Assembly (NCBI RefSeq): GCF_046156265.1
Contig: NZ_JAWDIR010000048.1
Coordinates: 62,001-126,000 of the forward strand
DNA from: CAMDHY01 sp046156265
GTDB lineage: Bacteria; Pseudomonadota; Alphaproteobacteria; Rhizobiales; Segnochrobactraceae
Reading direction: 5' to 3'
Length of the DNA: 64,000 nt
Made by a program: the position numbers and the translations under genes. Positions 7,854 to 16,777 of this stretch are shown here, in pieces (positions within the stretch are counted from its first letter, which is position 1; every line of letters begins with the position of its first letter). The notes beneath the pieces are model-generated. The model did not search any database and had not been told where the DNA came from. It was given only the letters and a program-made list of their open reading frames with translations.

Positions 7854-8933
7854 TTACTCCGACGCAGCGGCTTTGATCTTCTCGAGCGCCTTGCCCTCGA
7901 GGTCCTCGACGCCCGGCAGCACGGTGGCGGCGAAGCGCAGGTTCGCCATGTCCTCGTCGGTGAAGGCGGCCTCGACGGCGGCCTTCTTGTCGGCCGGCAG
8001 CAGCGCGCGACCGTCCTTCGCCGCGGCGATGGCGCCGGCGGAGGCCGACATCATCGTGACGATCTCCGGCTGCATGACGAAGTTGATCCACTTGTAGGCC
8101 GCGTCATCGGCCTCGCCGCCCTTCGGCAGCGTGAAGGTGTCGATCCAGGCGATCGCGCCGCTCTTCGGCGGCACGTAGACGAGGTTCGGGTTCTGGGCGA
8201 ACAGCTTGAAGGCGGTGGAATCCCACGTCTCGGACGCCACCACCTCGCCCGAGAGCAGCATCGCCGAGAGGTCGTCGCCGCCCTGCCAGTAGGCCTTCAC
8301 GTTCGCCTTGCAGGCGATCAGGTAGTCGGAAACCTTGTCGAGGATGCGCTGGTATTCGGGCAGGTCCTTGTAGGCGGCGAACGGGTCCTCGCCGAGGGCG
8401 AAGGCGGTGCCGACGAGGATGGTGCGGCGCAGCCGCATCGACGTCTTGCCCTTGTACTGGGGGTCGCAGAGGTCGGTCCAGTCGTCGATCTCCGGCGCCT
8501 TCGACTTGTCGACGACGAGGCCGGACGTGCCCCAGAGATGCGGCACCGAATAGACCTTGCCGTCGATGGTGGTCTCGTCGGCGGCCCGCTTCAGGAACTG
8601 TTCGTCGAACAGGGCCGCGTCGATCTTCGACAGATCCATCGGCTTGTAGATGTCGAACTCGTTCTGGGCGGCGGCGACGCGGTTGAAACCCGGCTGGGCG
8701 AGATCGAAGCCGGAGCCATCGGTGGCGCGCAGCTTCGCCACCATCTCCTCGTTGTTCGACAGCGTCACCTCGACGTCGATGTCGGGGTACTTCTCCTCGA
8801 ACAGCTTGATGATGTTGTCGGGCGCATAGCCGCCCCAGGTGAGCAGGCGCAGCGTCTCGGCCGAGGCCGGGGCTGTCAGCGCGACGGCGAGCGCGACCGC
8901 GGCCGCGCCGGTGAGCAGGCGGTGAAGGGACAT
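7854..8933 (-). CDS. ABC transporter substrate-binding protein, spermidine/putrescine (PotD/PotF) type
   Basis: 359 aa. A signal peptide (LLTGAAAVALAVALTAPASA) is followed by the family opening ETLRLLTWGGYAPDNIIKLFEEKYP. Extracytoplasmic solute-binding features continue through VPHLWGTSGLVVDKSK, a conserved region with WQGGDDLSAMLLSGEV and SETWDSTAF, and IDTFTLPKGGE near the C-terminus. It should bind a polyamine or similar amine in the periplasm for an ABC importer, but no permease or ATPase gene lies beside it: upstream is 1.4 kb without genes and downstream is a glycosyltransferase. The ATG at 8933 begins the signal peptide. Confidence 0.87.
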   Translation of the reverse strand: MSLHRLLTGAAAVALAVALTAPASAETLRLLTWGGYAPDNIIKLFEEKYPDIDVEVTLSNNEEMVAKLRATDGSGFDLAQPGFNRVAAAQNEFDIYKPMDLSKIDAALFDEQFLKRAADETTIDGKVYSVPHLWGTSGLVVDKSKAPEIDDWTDLCDPQYKGKTSMRLRRTILVGTAFALGEDPFAAYKDLPEYQRILDKVSDYLIACKANVKAYWQGGDDLSAMLLSGEVVASETWDSTAFKLFAQNPNLVYVPPKSGAIAWIDTFTLPKGGEADDAAYKWINFVMQPEIVTMMSASAGAIAAAKDGRALLPADKKAAVEAAFTDEDMANLRFAATVLPGVEDLEGKALEKIKAAASE

Positions 8934-9107
8934 TTCGGTGGCCTCCCGGTTCTGGTGTGTCGTGGGAGCATGGGAGGCGACACGTGGTCCGGCCGATAGC
9001 GCCATTCTGGGGAAAGGGGGAGTCCGATTGCGGCGGGAAGACGCGGGGGTGGGCGGGTGCAATCGGGGGTGGGGGTGGGTGGTGGGGGAGTGGGCAGTGG
9101 GGGCACC

Positions 9108-9291
9108 CACCCGCCCCTCGAGGGGGCGGGTCGGCGACCGCAGGTCGCCGGGGCGGGGTGGCGCCGCCGGGAGGCGGCGGGAAAGACTGCGACGCTGGCC
9201 GCGGTGAGGTCGTGCGCGGGCTCCCGCCCGCGGTCACCCCGCCCCGCCGCGCTGCGCGCGTCGACCCGCCCCCTCGAGGGGCGGGTGGCGG
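9108..9291 (-). repeat. Mosaic palindromic element, copy 1
   Basis: About 184 bp bounded by CCCGCCCCTCGAGGGGGCGG palindromes at both ends. Read on the minus strand it matches 34480-34660 almost throughout, including the GACCGCGGGCGGGAGCCCGC segment and the CCGCCTCCCGGCGGCGCCAC segment. It is non-coding, and the palindromic ends suggest a small non-autonomous mobile or recombinogenic element. Confidence 0.75.
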
Positions 9292-9589
9292 CATCGTTGA
9301 ATGCTCGGGAACGACGTGCTGTCCGGCGACGGCTCACCTGCTTCCGACGATGCTGCGGCAAGACCCACCCTCCCCTTCCTCCTGAAACTCCCCCGAAGCC
9401 CTGCCTGACACCTGTCCCCGAGCACCGCCGCCTCGGCTCCGTCGCATGGGTTCCGGGACGTGCCCGGGAATGACGGCGGACGGGACGAAACACCGCCACC
9501 CCCACGCGGTCTCCCGCCGGGGTTTTGCCTGTCGTTTCCCCCTCCTTGTGGAGGGGACGGGGTGCCGAACGGCGCAATCCGTAGTGGTG

Positions 9590-9945
9590 GCGGCGGTTGC
9601 CCGCCGCAGGGTGCCTTGCGGCACCCGCGCCTTTCGGCGCCCCGTTTCTGCGGTGTTGCCTGGGTCCCGGTGCTCCCCCTGGCGGTCCTGCGGGCCGGCG
9701 CGCTTTCCTCGCCTAGGTCGCCGCAGGCGCTACTCCCTGGCCTCAGCCCCGAAGGACCGAAGCTGCCTCCGCCCTCGCGGAGGCCCGGGACGCCGCTCGT
9801 GGTGGCGGCGGGAGGCTTTACCCACGATCCCCCCGGGGAAGGAGTTTGCGCGTCTTCTCCAGCCGCGGGTCACCGCCGTCCACCCCGCGGGCACCGGTAC
9901 GCCTCCGGCTGCGCCCCTCCGAGTGGACGAGGGAGAGTTTAGATG
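9590..9945 (-). ncRNA. Candidate large structured RNA (unidentified family)
   Basis: Read on the minus strand (about 356 nt), many helices are visible: CCGCGGG/CCCGCGG, CCTCCGC-GAGG-GCGGAGG (9765-9782), GTCC-TTCG-GGGC, CGCCT/AGGCG. At the 3' end three consecutive hairpins carry GNRA tetraloops: GCGCC-GAAA-GGCGC (9627-9640), GGGTGCC-GCAA-GGCACCC (9609-9626) and GCGGCGG-GCAA-CCGCCGC (9590-9607). GNRA loops form only if the minus strand is transcribed. Immediately 5' (9930-9990) composition turns A+T-richer, like a boundary with flanking DNA. Size and style recall HEARO/OMEGA-type or intron-like RNAs, but no protein partner is adjacent and the family is not identified. Confidence 0.5.
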
Positions 9946-10000
9946 GGGATAGTGTCCGTATCAAGGGTTTTATTCCTATAGTGGAGTTGGGTGGGAGCGG

Positions 10001-10041
10001 CAGTGGGCAGTGGGCAGTGGGCAGTGGGCAGTGGGCAGTGG
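10001..10041. repeat. Heptamer tandem repeat (CAGTGGG)n
   Basis: Nearly six perfect head-to-tail copies of CAGTGGG. The reverse-complement register ACTGCCC matches the ACTGCC(G/T) heptamers at 24872-24920. Confidence 0.9.
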
Positions 10042-10080
10042 AGCGCGGCACGTGACGAACCGTGTGCAATACCCTCGGCC

Positions 10081-10235
10081 GTCATCCCGGACCAGCGAGG
10101 CGCAGCCGAGCGCCTGATCCGGGATCCAGGAGAGAATTCGCGCCGGAGGCGCGGCACTGCGCGCGCCTGCGGCGCGCTCTCTTGACGCTGGGCCCCGGCT
10201 CGGCGGTCGGCTGCGCCTCCCTTGGCCGGGGTGAC
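10081..10235. repeat. REP doublet (BIME-like), copy B
   Basis: Left arm GTCATCCCGGACCAGCGAGG..., right arm ...GGCTGCGCCTCCC/GGCCGGGGTGACGG in inverted orientation, separated by internal palindromes including GCGCCGGAGGCGC. The left arm is identical to that of copy C at 10742. Copies B and C flank the GIY-YIG gene in the same orientation. Confidence 0.8.
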
Positions 10236-10373
10236 GGTGGAGGGGGTGGCGATGGACGGTGTCGATGGCCGAGGAGCACAGGCCCGGGTCGGCCACGCGG
10301 CCCCTTGCCGGCCTTGGCCGTCCAAGGCATCCTGAAGTTGCATTGAGCCAACGCCCTCTCTTGGCCGCCACCG

Positions 10374-10661
10374 ATGACCGCATGGGTCTACATCGTCGCC
10401 TCGGGTCGCAACGGCACGCTCTACACCGGTGTGACCACCGACCTGCCGCGGCGCAGCTATGAACATCGCGAAGGCCTGGTCGACGGGTTCACGCACCAGC
10501 ACGGTTGCCAGCGGCTCGTCTGGTACTCCGCGTTCGAAGACGTCGTCTCGGCCATCACCCACGAGAAGCGCCTGAAGCGCTGGCGGCGGGACTGGAAGCT
10601 CGCCATGATCGAGAAGATGAACCCTGCGTGGGACGCTCTCTACGAGCGTCTGAATGCGTGA
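10374..10661 (+). CDS. GIY-YIG nuclease-domain protein
   Basis: 95 aa, a single stand-alone GIY-YIG domain. The signature is split as VYIVASGRNGTLYTGVT (Y6-I and Y-T-G-V, residues 6-21), followed by the Arg-containing helix RRSYEHREG, GFTHQHGCQRLVWY and the EKRLKRWRRDWKLAMIE segment with the catalytic-type Glu and basic helix. This family is common in alphaproteobacteria as short genes of unknown role. It lies between two near-identical REP doublets (B at 10081, C at 10742). The ATG at 10374 has no strong ribosome binding site. Confidence 0.85.
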   Translation: MTAWVYIVASGRNGTLYTGVTTDLPRRSYEHREGLVDGFTHQHGCQRLVWYSAFEDVVSAITHEKRLKRWRRDWKLAMIEKMNPAWDALYERLNA

Positions 10662-10741
10662 GCGATACGGGCGCAGCGCGAGAGTTAGATGGTGCTGCGG
10701 CACGCGACGGTGCTGCGGCACGCATCCCACATCCCTCAATG

Positions 10742-10904
10742 CCGTCATCCCGGACCAGCGAGGCGCAGCCGAGCGCCTGATCCGGGATCCAAGAGAGAAG
10801 TCGCGCTGGAGGCGCGGCATGGCGCGCGCCCGAGGCGCGCCCGTCTTGCGCTAGGCCCCGGATCGGCGCTCGCCTGCGGCTCGCTTGTCCGGGGTGACGA
10901 TAGA
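10742..10904. repeat. REP doublet (BIME-like), copy C
   Basis: Left arm identical to copy B for about 49 bp (CGTCATCCCGGACCAGCGAG ... GATCCGGGATCCA), a middle with GGCGCGGCATGGCGCGCGCC-type palindromes, and right arm CGGCTCGCTTGTCCGGGGTG in inverted orientation. It lies between the GIY-YIG gene and the truncated small gene at 10923. Confidence 0.82.
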
Positions 10905-10922
10905 GAGCGAGGGAATGACGCC

Positions 10923-11243
10923 GTGAACCATGACGAGCAACTGGCGGCCGGGGCGGCCATCCTCGGGGCCCGGCTCGCCCCGCTCGGATTCACCTTCGCG
11001 GTGACGTCCAGCGGCGACAGTGCTGGCGGCCCCTATGCCGCGGGCGCGTTCACGCGGGGACGGCAGGCCCTGTCGTTCTCGGTCCGGCACGGTGCACTCG
11101 GCCTCGTCACCTACCACCTCGGCGACCAGGACTGGACGCATGCCGAGATGATGCGCGCGGTGCAGCATCCGGCCCGCTATCCGGGTTTTGCGGACGGCGA
11201 CAGGCTCGGGGGCGCTCGCCTGCGGCTCGCTGGTCCGGGGTGA
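10923..11243 (+). CDS. Hypothetical protein, 3' end formed by a REP arm (probably truncated)
   Basis: 106 aa from GTG 10923 (GCGAGGGA lies ~10 nt upstream). The first ~90 residues look like a genuine small globular protein (AGAAILGARLAPLGFTFAVT, RQALSFSVRHGALGLVTYHLG, DWTHAEMMRAVQHPARYPGF). The last ~13 residues, GGARLRLAGPG, are the translation of a REP right arm also seen in other frames at copies A-C. The original C-terminus has therefore probably been lost to REP insertion. Family not recognised. Confidence 0.5.
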   Translation: MNHDEQLAAGAAILGARLAPLGFTFAVTSSGDSAGGPYAAGAFTRGRQALSFSVRHGALGLVTYHLGDQDWTHAEMMRAVQHPARYPGFADGDRLGGARLRLAGPG

Positions 11244-11245
11244 CG
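11194..11245. repeat. REP half-element (right arm only), copy D
   Basis: GGCGCTCGCCTGCGGCTCGC followed by TGGTCCGGGGTGACG, matching the right arms of copies B and C. It overlaps the 3' end of the small gene at 10923. Confidence 0.75.
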
Positions 11246-11287
11246 ACGAGGGGGTTGGTAACTTCAGACTCAAGCACCGTCGCCCCC

Positions 11288-13135
<1,848 letters not shown>

Positions 13136-13544
13136 GGCCGACGTCCTGAATCGGGGGGCGCACTGGCGCGGGCCATGGAGGGCGGCGGCACCGGAACGCG
13201 AGACGGCCGGCGGTGGGGCCGCCGGCGCGTGGAAGCGCAGGTTGTGGCGGGGGAATGCGACGGCGCCGTGGCGTCGCGGGCCTTGAGGCTCGCGGCGCCC
13301 CGGTCGCGTATCGCGCGCGGCGGTGGGCGCCGCGATTGAGGCCGGACTGAAGCGATCGTGATCGGCGGCGGTGGCGAGACGGCGCCGGTCGCGGCGGGGC
13401 ATATCGACAAGCGCCGCGGGCGTGGCTTACGAAAGGTCGGGGCTTGCGACATGCCGCGCGACGCGGTGACGAAGAGCACCGCGGTGCGCGGTTTGGAAAC
13501 GCGCCCGCCGGCGACGGCGTGGCGACGGCGGGGGAAACGACAGC
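13136..13544. other. Divergent intergenic region, no recognisable element
   Basis: 409 bp between the ABC exporter and subtilase starts. It should hold both promoters, but I could not place -35/-10 boxes or operators with confidence and saw no repeat copy. Confidence 0.5.
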
Positions 13545-15101
13545 ATGACCGACACTTCCGGGAGCCCGCGGGCGCGCGCCACGATCGCCGCCCTTCTCGC
13601 CGCAGCGGTACTGGGCGCCCTGCCCGCCTTCGCCGACACGCCGCTCGCGCCGCGCGCCGTGCCGGACAAGCCGACGCTCGCCGAGATGCAGTCGGTGCGC
13701 ACCACCGGGCGGGTGGTGGTGAAGTTTTCCGAGGGCGTGAAGGTGCGCATCGCCAGCGGCCGCACGCGCGGGCTCTCCTCGGTCGAGGACAAGGCACTCC
13801 GGGCGGTGCTGGCCGAGGCCGGGGTGGCGCTGTCGGACTTCCGCCGCCTGCACGCGCGCAGCGAGGCCGAGCTCGATGCCGAGCGCGCCACGAGCGAAGC
13901 GGAGAGCGGCGAGGCGCTGGCCGACCTCAACAACTACTATGTGGTGACGGTGACGGGCTCGCTCGGGGCGGCAGAGTTCGCCGCCCGGCTGAACGCACTG
14001 CCGTTCGTCGAGGTGGCCGAGCCGCAGCCGGCGCCGAGCCCACTGCCGGTCTCGCCCGACCTCACCGGCCTGCAGGGCTACGCGCTGCCACCGGCGACGG
14101 GCATCGGACGGCTCGACACGCTGACCCACCGCGGCGGCGACGGCAAGAACGTCACGATCGTCGACATCGAGTTCTCCTGGCTGTTCGCCCACGAGGACCT
14201 GAAGCTCGACAAGGAGAAGGCGATCCTCGGCAAGCTGACGCCGTTCGATTTCTTCAACGACACCAACCACGGCACGGCGGTGCTGGGGGTGCTCGCGGGG
14301 ATCGACAACGGCAAGGGCGTCACCGGCCTCGCGCCGAAGGCGACGATCAAGGTGTCGCCCGCCGATACGGTGGAGCGCGGCTTCGACGTCGCCTTCGCCA
14401 TCGGCGTGGCGACCGGGGCGCTGAAGAAGGGCGACGTCATCCTGATCGAGCAGCAGACGGCGGTGTGCGGCGGGGCCTGCGGCGAGACCCAGGTCGGCTG
14501 CGGCCCGGTCGAGTTCTTCCAGGCGAGCTTCGATGCCATCAAGGCGGCGACCGCCAAGGGGATCGTCGTGGTCGAGGCGGCCGGAAACGGCGCAGTCGAC
14601 CTCGACGGGCCGGCCTGCAAGCGCAAGTTCGACCGGTCGAAGCGGGATTCTGGCGCGATCATCGTCGGCGCCGGCTCGTCGGCGACGCGCGAGCGTCTGT
14701 CCTTCTCGAGCTTCGGCTCGCGCCTCGACGTGCAGGGCTGGGGCGAGAATGTCGCCACCACCGGCTACGGTGACGCCTTCGACGGCGGCTCACGGCGCAA
14801 GCAGTATACGGGTCAGTTCAGCGGCACCTCGTCGGCCTCGCCGATCGTCACCGGCGCGGTGGCGATGATCCAGGGGGCGCTGAAGGGCAAGAAGCTCGCG
14901 GTGGCGACGCCGAAGGAGATGCGCAAGGCGCTGACGAAGACTGGCCAGCCGCAGACCGGCGCCGACCTCATCGGTCCGCTGCCGGACACCAACAAGGCGC
15001 TGAACCGGCTGTTGAAGGCGCGCCAGAAGGAGCGGTCGCAGGCTGTCGCAGCGGCACCCGTGACGGCGGCCGAGGCGCCGGTCCTCGCCGCGGCGGAGTG
15101 A
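13545..15101 (+). CDS. Exported S8 (subtilisin-like) serine peptidase
   Basis: 518 aa. An N-terminal signal peptide (TIAALLAAAVLGALPAFA) is followed by a ~140-residue pro-region and then the subtilase domain. The catalytic triad is D207 (IVDIE), H242 (NHGTAVLG) and S429 (SGTSSASPIVTG); the oxyanion Asn is in AAGNGAVD. Four Cys cluster in AVCGGACGETQVGCGP and a later DGPACKRKF. The C-terminal ~80 residues (KGKKLAVATPKEMRKALTKTG ... AAAE) lie beyond the catalytic core. The 3' end was duplicated 1.6 kb downstream. It converges on the Hint gene, with a hairpin between them. Confidence 0.9.
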   Translation: MTDTSGSPRARATIAALLAAAVLGALPAFADTPLAPRAVPDKPTLAEMQSVRTTGRVVVKFSEGVKVRIASGRTRGLSSVEDKALRAVLAEAGVALSDFRRLHARSEAELDAERATSEAESGEALADLNNYYVVTVTGSLGAAEFAARLNALPFVEVAEPQPAPSPLPVSPDLTGLQGYALPPATGIGRLDTLTHRGGDGKNVTIVDIEFSWLFAHEDLKLDKEKAILGKLTPFDFFNDTNHGTAVLGVLAGIDNGKGVTGLAPKATIKVSPADTVERGFDVAFAIGVATGALKKGDVILIEQQTAVCGGACGETQVGCGPVEFFQASFDAIKAATAKGIVVVEAAGNGAVDLDGPACKRKFDRSKRDSGAIIVGAGSSATRERLSFSSFGSRLDVQGWGENVATTGYGDAFDGGSRRKQYTGQFSGTSSASPIVTGAVAMIQGALKGKKLAVATPKEMRKALTKTGQPQTGADLIGPLPDTNKALNRLLKARQKERSQAVAAAPVTAAEAPVLAAAE

Positions 15102-15109
15102 GGAGAGGG

Positions 15110-15138
15110 GCCGGCGCCGTGTGAAGGTGCCGGCTGGC
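15110..15138. terminator. Hairpin between subtilase and Hint genes
   Basis: GCCGGCGCC pairs with GGTGCCGGC across a 7-nt loop in the 56-bp gap between convergent genes. The same position in the duplicated unit (about 16732-16758) keeps a GCCGGCGCC/GGCGCCGGC-like pairing. Confidence 0.5.
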
Positions 15139-15157
15139 CCCCGTCCGTCTTGGGCTC

Positions 15158-16042
15158 TCAGGCAGCCCGGGCGGCGGCGCCGATCTCGGCGGCGCGGACG
15201 TCGAGACGGGCGCGGACGGCGGCCGGCAGCTGGCGGGCGGACTTCACCCGCGGCAGCGGCAGCTCGGCGATGGCGGGCACCTCGGCGCCGTAGAGCGCCT
15301 CGTATTCGGCGAAGTTGTCGAAGCGTCGGCGGGTGACGTGGTCGAGATAGGTCTCGGCCGGCGCTCCCTCGGCGAGTACCAGTGCGTGGTCTTCCAGCTC
15401 GATGTGGTACCAGGTGAAGCGCTCCGCCGGGGCCGGCTCGTGGCGAACGGCGACACCGTCGACGAGGGCGGCGGCCTGCACGAGCAGGCCGTCGACGAGG
15501 AGCGCGTGGTCCGGCGAGACGAGCAGGTCGCGCGACGGCGTGTTGTCGCCGAGGGCGCCGGCCGTGACGCGGATGGGGAAGTTGCGCTGCGGATCGGCGA
15601 AGACGGCGACGACCGCCTGCCGGCCGATCCAGCGCACCGGCCGGGCCCGGCCGTCGACGCCGAGCACGAGATCGCCGATTGCGAGCGCTTCGACCGGCCG
15701 CTCGCCCGTCGGCGTCGCGATGTGGGTGCCGGCAAGGAAGCAGACGGTGAAGGCGGCAGGCAAGGCGGTGACGGGAGAGCCGTCCGCATAGGTGGAGTTG
15801 GTGAACAGGAAGTAGGCGTCGCGGTCGACGCCGATCCACCCGCCCTCGAACAAGCCCACAGCCGTGAAACTCACGGTGGGGAAACCCGGACCGAAGACGA
15901 CGACGGTGTCGCCTACGTCGAACGTCGTGTCGCTCTCTGCGTCGACGCAGTCGTAGGTGCCGGTTCCGTAGAGAGTACCGATCGTGAAGTTCGGAGATTC
16001 CCCGTTCAGCAAATAGGCGTTCTCAGCGATGAAAGTTGACAT
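15158..16042 (-). CDS. Hint-domain protein, copy 1
   Basis: 294 aa. The N-terminal ~125 residues form a Thr/Asp/Gly-rich beta-like region (NFTIGTLYGTGTYDCVDAE, FTNSTYADGSP). Then comes a Hint (hedgehog/intein) domain starting at CFLAGTHIATPTGERPVEAL (first Cys ~129), with a GRARPVRWIGRQ block and SPDHALLVDG, where His marks the second Hint motif. The C-terminal ~60 residues include RRRFDNFAEYEALYG. No signal peptide is visible. Domains of this kind sit in secreted alphaproteobacterial proteins; self-processing is possible but not demonstrated. It is paralogous to 16778-17665 through a tandem duplication. Confidence 0.8.
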   Translation of the reverse strand: MSTFIAENAYLLNGESPNFTIGTLYGTGTYDCVDAESDTTFDVGDTVVVFGPGFPTVSFTAVGLFEGGWIGVDRDAYFLFTNSTYADGSPVTALPAAFTVCFLAGTHIATPTGERPVEALAIGDLVLGVDGRARPVRWIGRQAVVAVFADPQRNFPIRVTAGALGDNTPSRDLLVSPDHALLVDGLLVQAAALVDGVAVRHEPAPAERFTWYHIELEDHALVLAEGAPAETYLDHVTRRRFDNFAEYEALYGAEVPAIAELPLPRVKSARQLPAAVRARLDVRAAEIGAAARAA

Positions 16043-16105
16043 GCCTGTCAAGTCCCCCGTTGGATCGTCGATTGGGTGCACCGGCCGGAGCGGCCACGCA
16101 CAACC

Positions 16106-16134
16106 GTCACGCACCCGCATCGCGGGTGCGTGAC
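16106..16134 (-). terminator. 13-bp hairpin upstream of Hint copy 1
   Basis: Perfect 13-bp stem (16106-16118 with 16122-16134) and 3-nt loop. A shorter counterpart (ACCCGCA/TGCGGGT) occupies the same place in unit B near 17733-17749, between the Gly/Val gene and Hint copy 2. In unit B it would terminate or process Gly/Val gene transcripts before the Hint gene. Confidence 0.55.
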
Positions 16135-16238
16135 CACCGACAATGGCTCCCGGAACGCCGTTACAGTTTGCAAATGGCTTGCCGCTCGGTCAATGCCTCA
16201 CCGGCAGGTTGCAAGCGGCAGGCCTCCCCGGCCTCGCC

Positions 16239-16480
16239 TCAGCGGACGCCGACGCGGTTGACCGGGCCGCCGCGGTTGACGCCGACGCCGGGGCGGCCGA
16301 CGCCGACACCCGGACGGACGCCGACGCCGGGGGCGCCGACGCCGACGCCGACGCGCGGGGCCACGACGACGGGACGCGGCGCGACGACGACGGGGGCCGA
16401 CGCGACGACGACCGGGGCGGTGCGCACGACGCAGCCGGCGGGGTAGCCGGGGCCGGGCAGTAGACGACGGCGGCGGTGGC
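16239..16480 (-). pseudogene. Gly/Val-repeat protein gene, 5'-truncated copy
   Basis: From PGYPAGCVVRTAPVVVA to the stop, the frame matches the intact gene at 17817-18134, including the VGVGAPGVGVRPGVGV repeat and NRGGPVNRVGVR end. The signal peptide is missing: upstream of the duplication junction (16473-16480) the sequence switches to the subtilase 3' fragment. It has no own start or promoter and is probably not expressed as an exported protein. Confidence 0.75.
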
Positions 16481-16722
16481 GATGATCCAGGGGGCGCTGA
16501 AGGGCAAGAAGCTCGCCGTGGCGACGCCGAAGGAGATGCGCAAGGCGCTGACGAAGACCGGCCAGCCGCAGACCGGCGCCGACCGACCTCATCGGCCCGC
16601 TGCCGGACACGAACAAGGCGCTGAACCGGATGTTGAAGGCGCGGCAGAAGGAACGGGCGCAGGCTGTCGCGGCGCTCCCGGCGACGGCGGCCGAGGCGCC
16701 GGTCCTCGCCGCGGCGGAGTGA
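16473..16722 (+). pseudogene. Subtilase 3'-end fragment
   Basis: Duplicate of 14856-15101: AMIQGALKGKKLAVATPKEM, TKTGQPQTGAD. A 4-bp insertion (GACCGACC versus GACC) near 16580 breaks the frame before the conserved LIGPLPDTNKALNR segment, which continues in another frame to the matching stop. It carries no catalytic residues. Confidence 0.85.
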
Positions 16723-16777
16723 GGAACGGGGCCGGCGCCCGTGTGAGAGCGCCGGCCGTCCCCTGCCCGTCGGGGCT

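Larger units (their letters stand above)
8934..10373. other. 1.4-kb gene-poor region rich in repeats
   Basis: No convincing coding sequence; open frames here are G+C artefacts. In order it holds the mosaic palindromic element (9108-9291), a REP-like arm near 9448-9475, a 7-bp hairpin near 9538-9555, the structured-RNA candidate (9590-9945), a short A+T-richer patch (9930-9990), the heptamer array (10001-10041) and REP doublet B (10081-10235). Confidence 0.7.

Noticed and set aside
9460..9952. Overlapping plus-strand open frames of ~160 residues
   Set aside because: No ribosome binding site, low-complexity translation, and they cover the structured-RNA candidate and palindromes.
10001..10041. 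Possible CRISPR-like repeat
   Set aside because: Head-to-tail heptamers without spacers; no cas genes in the window.
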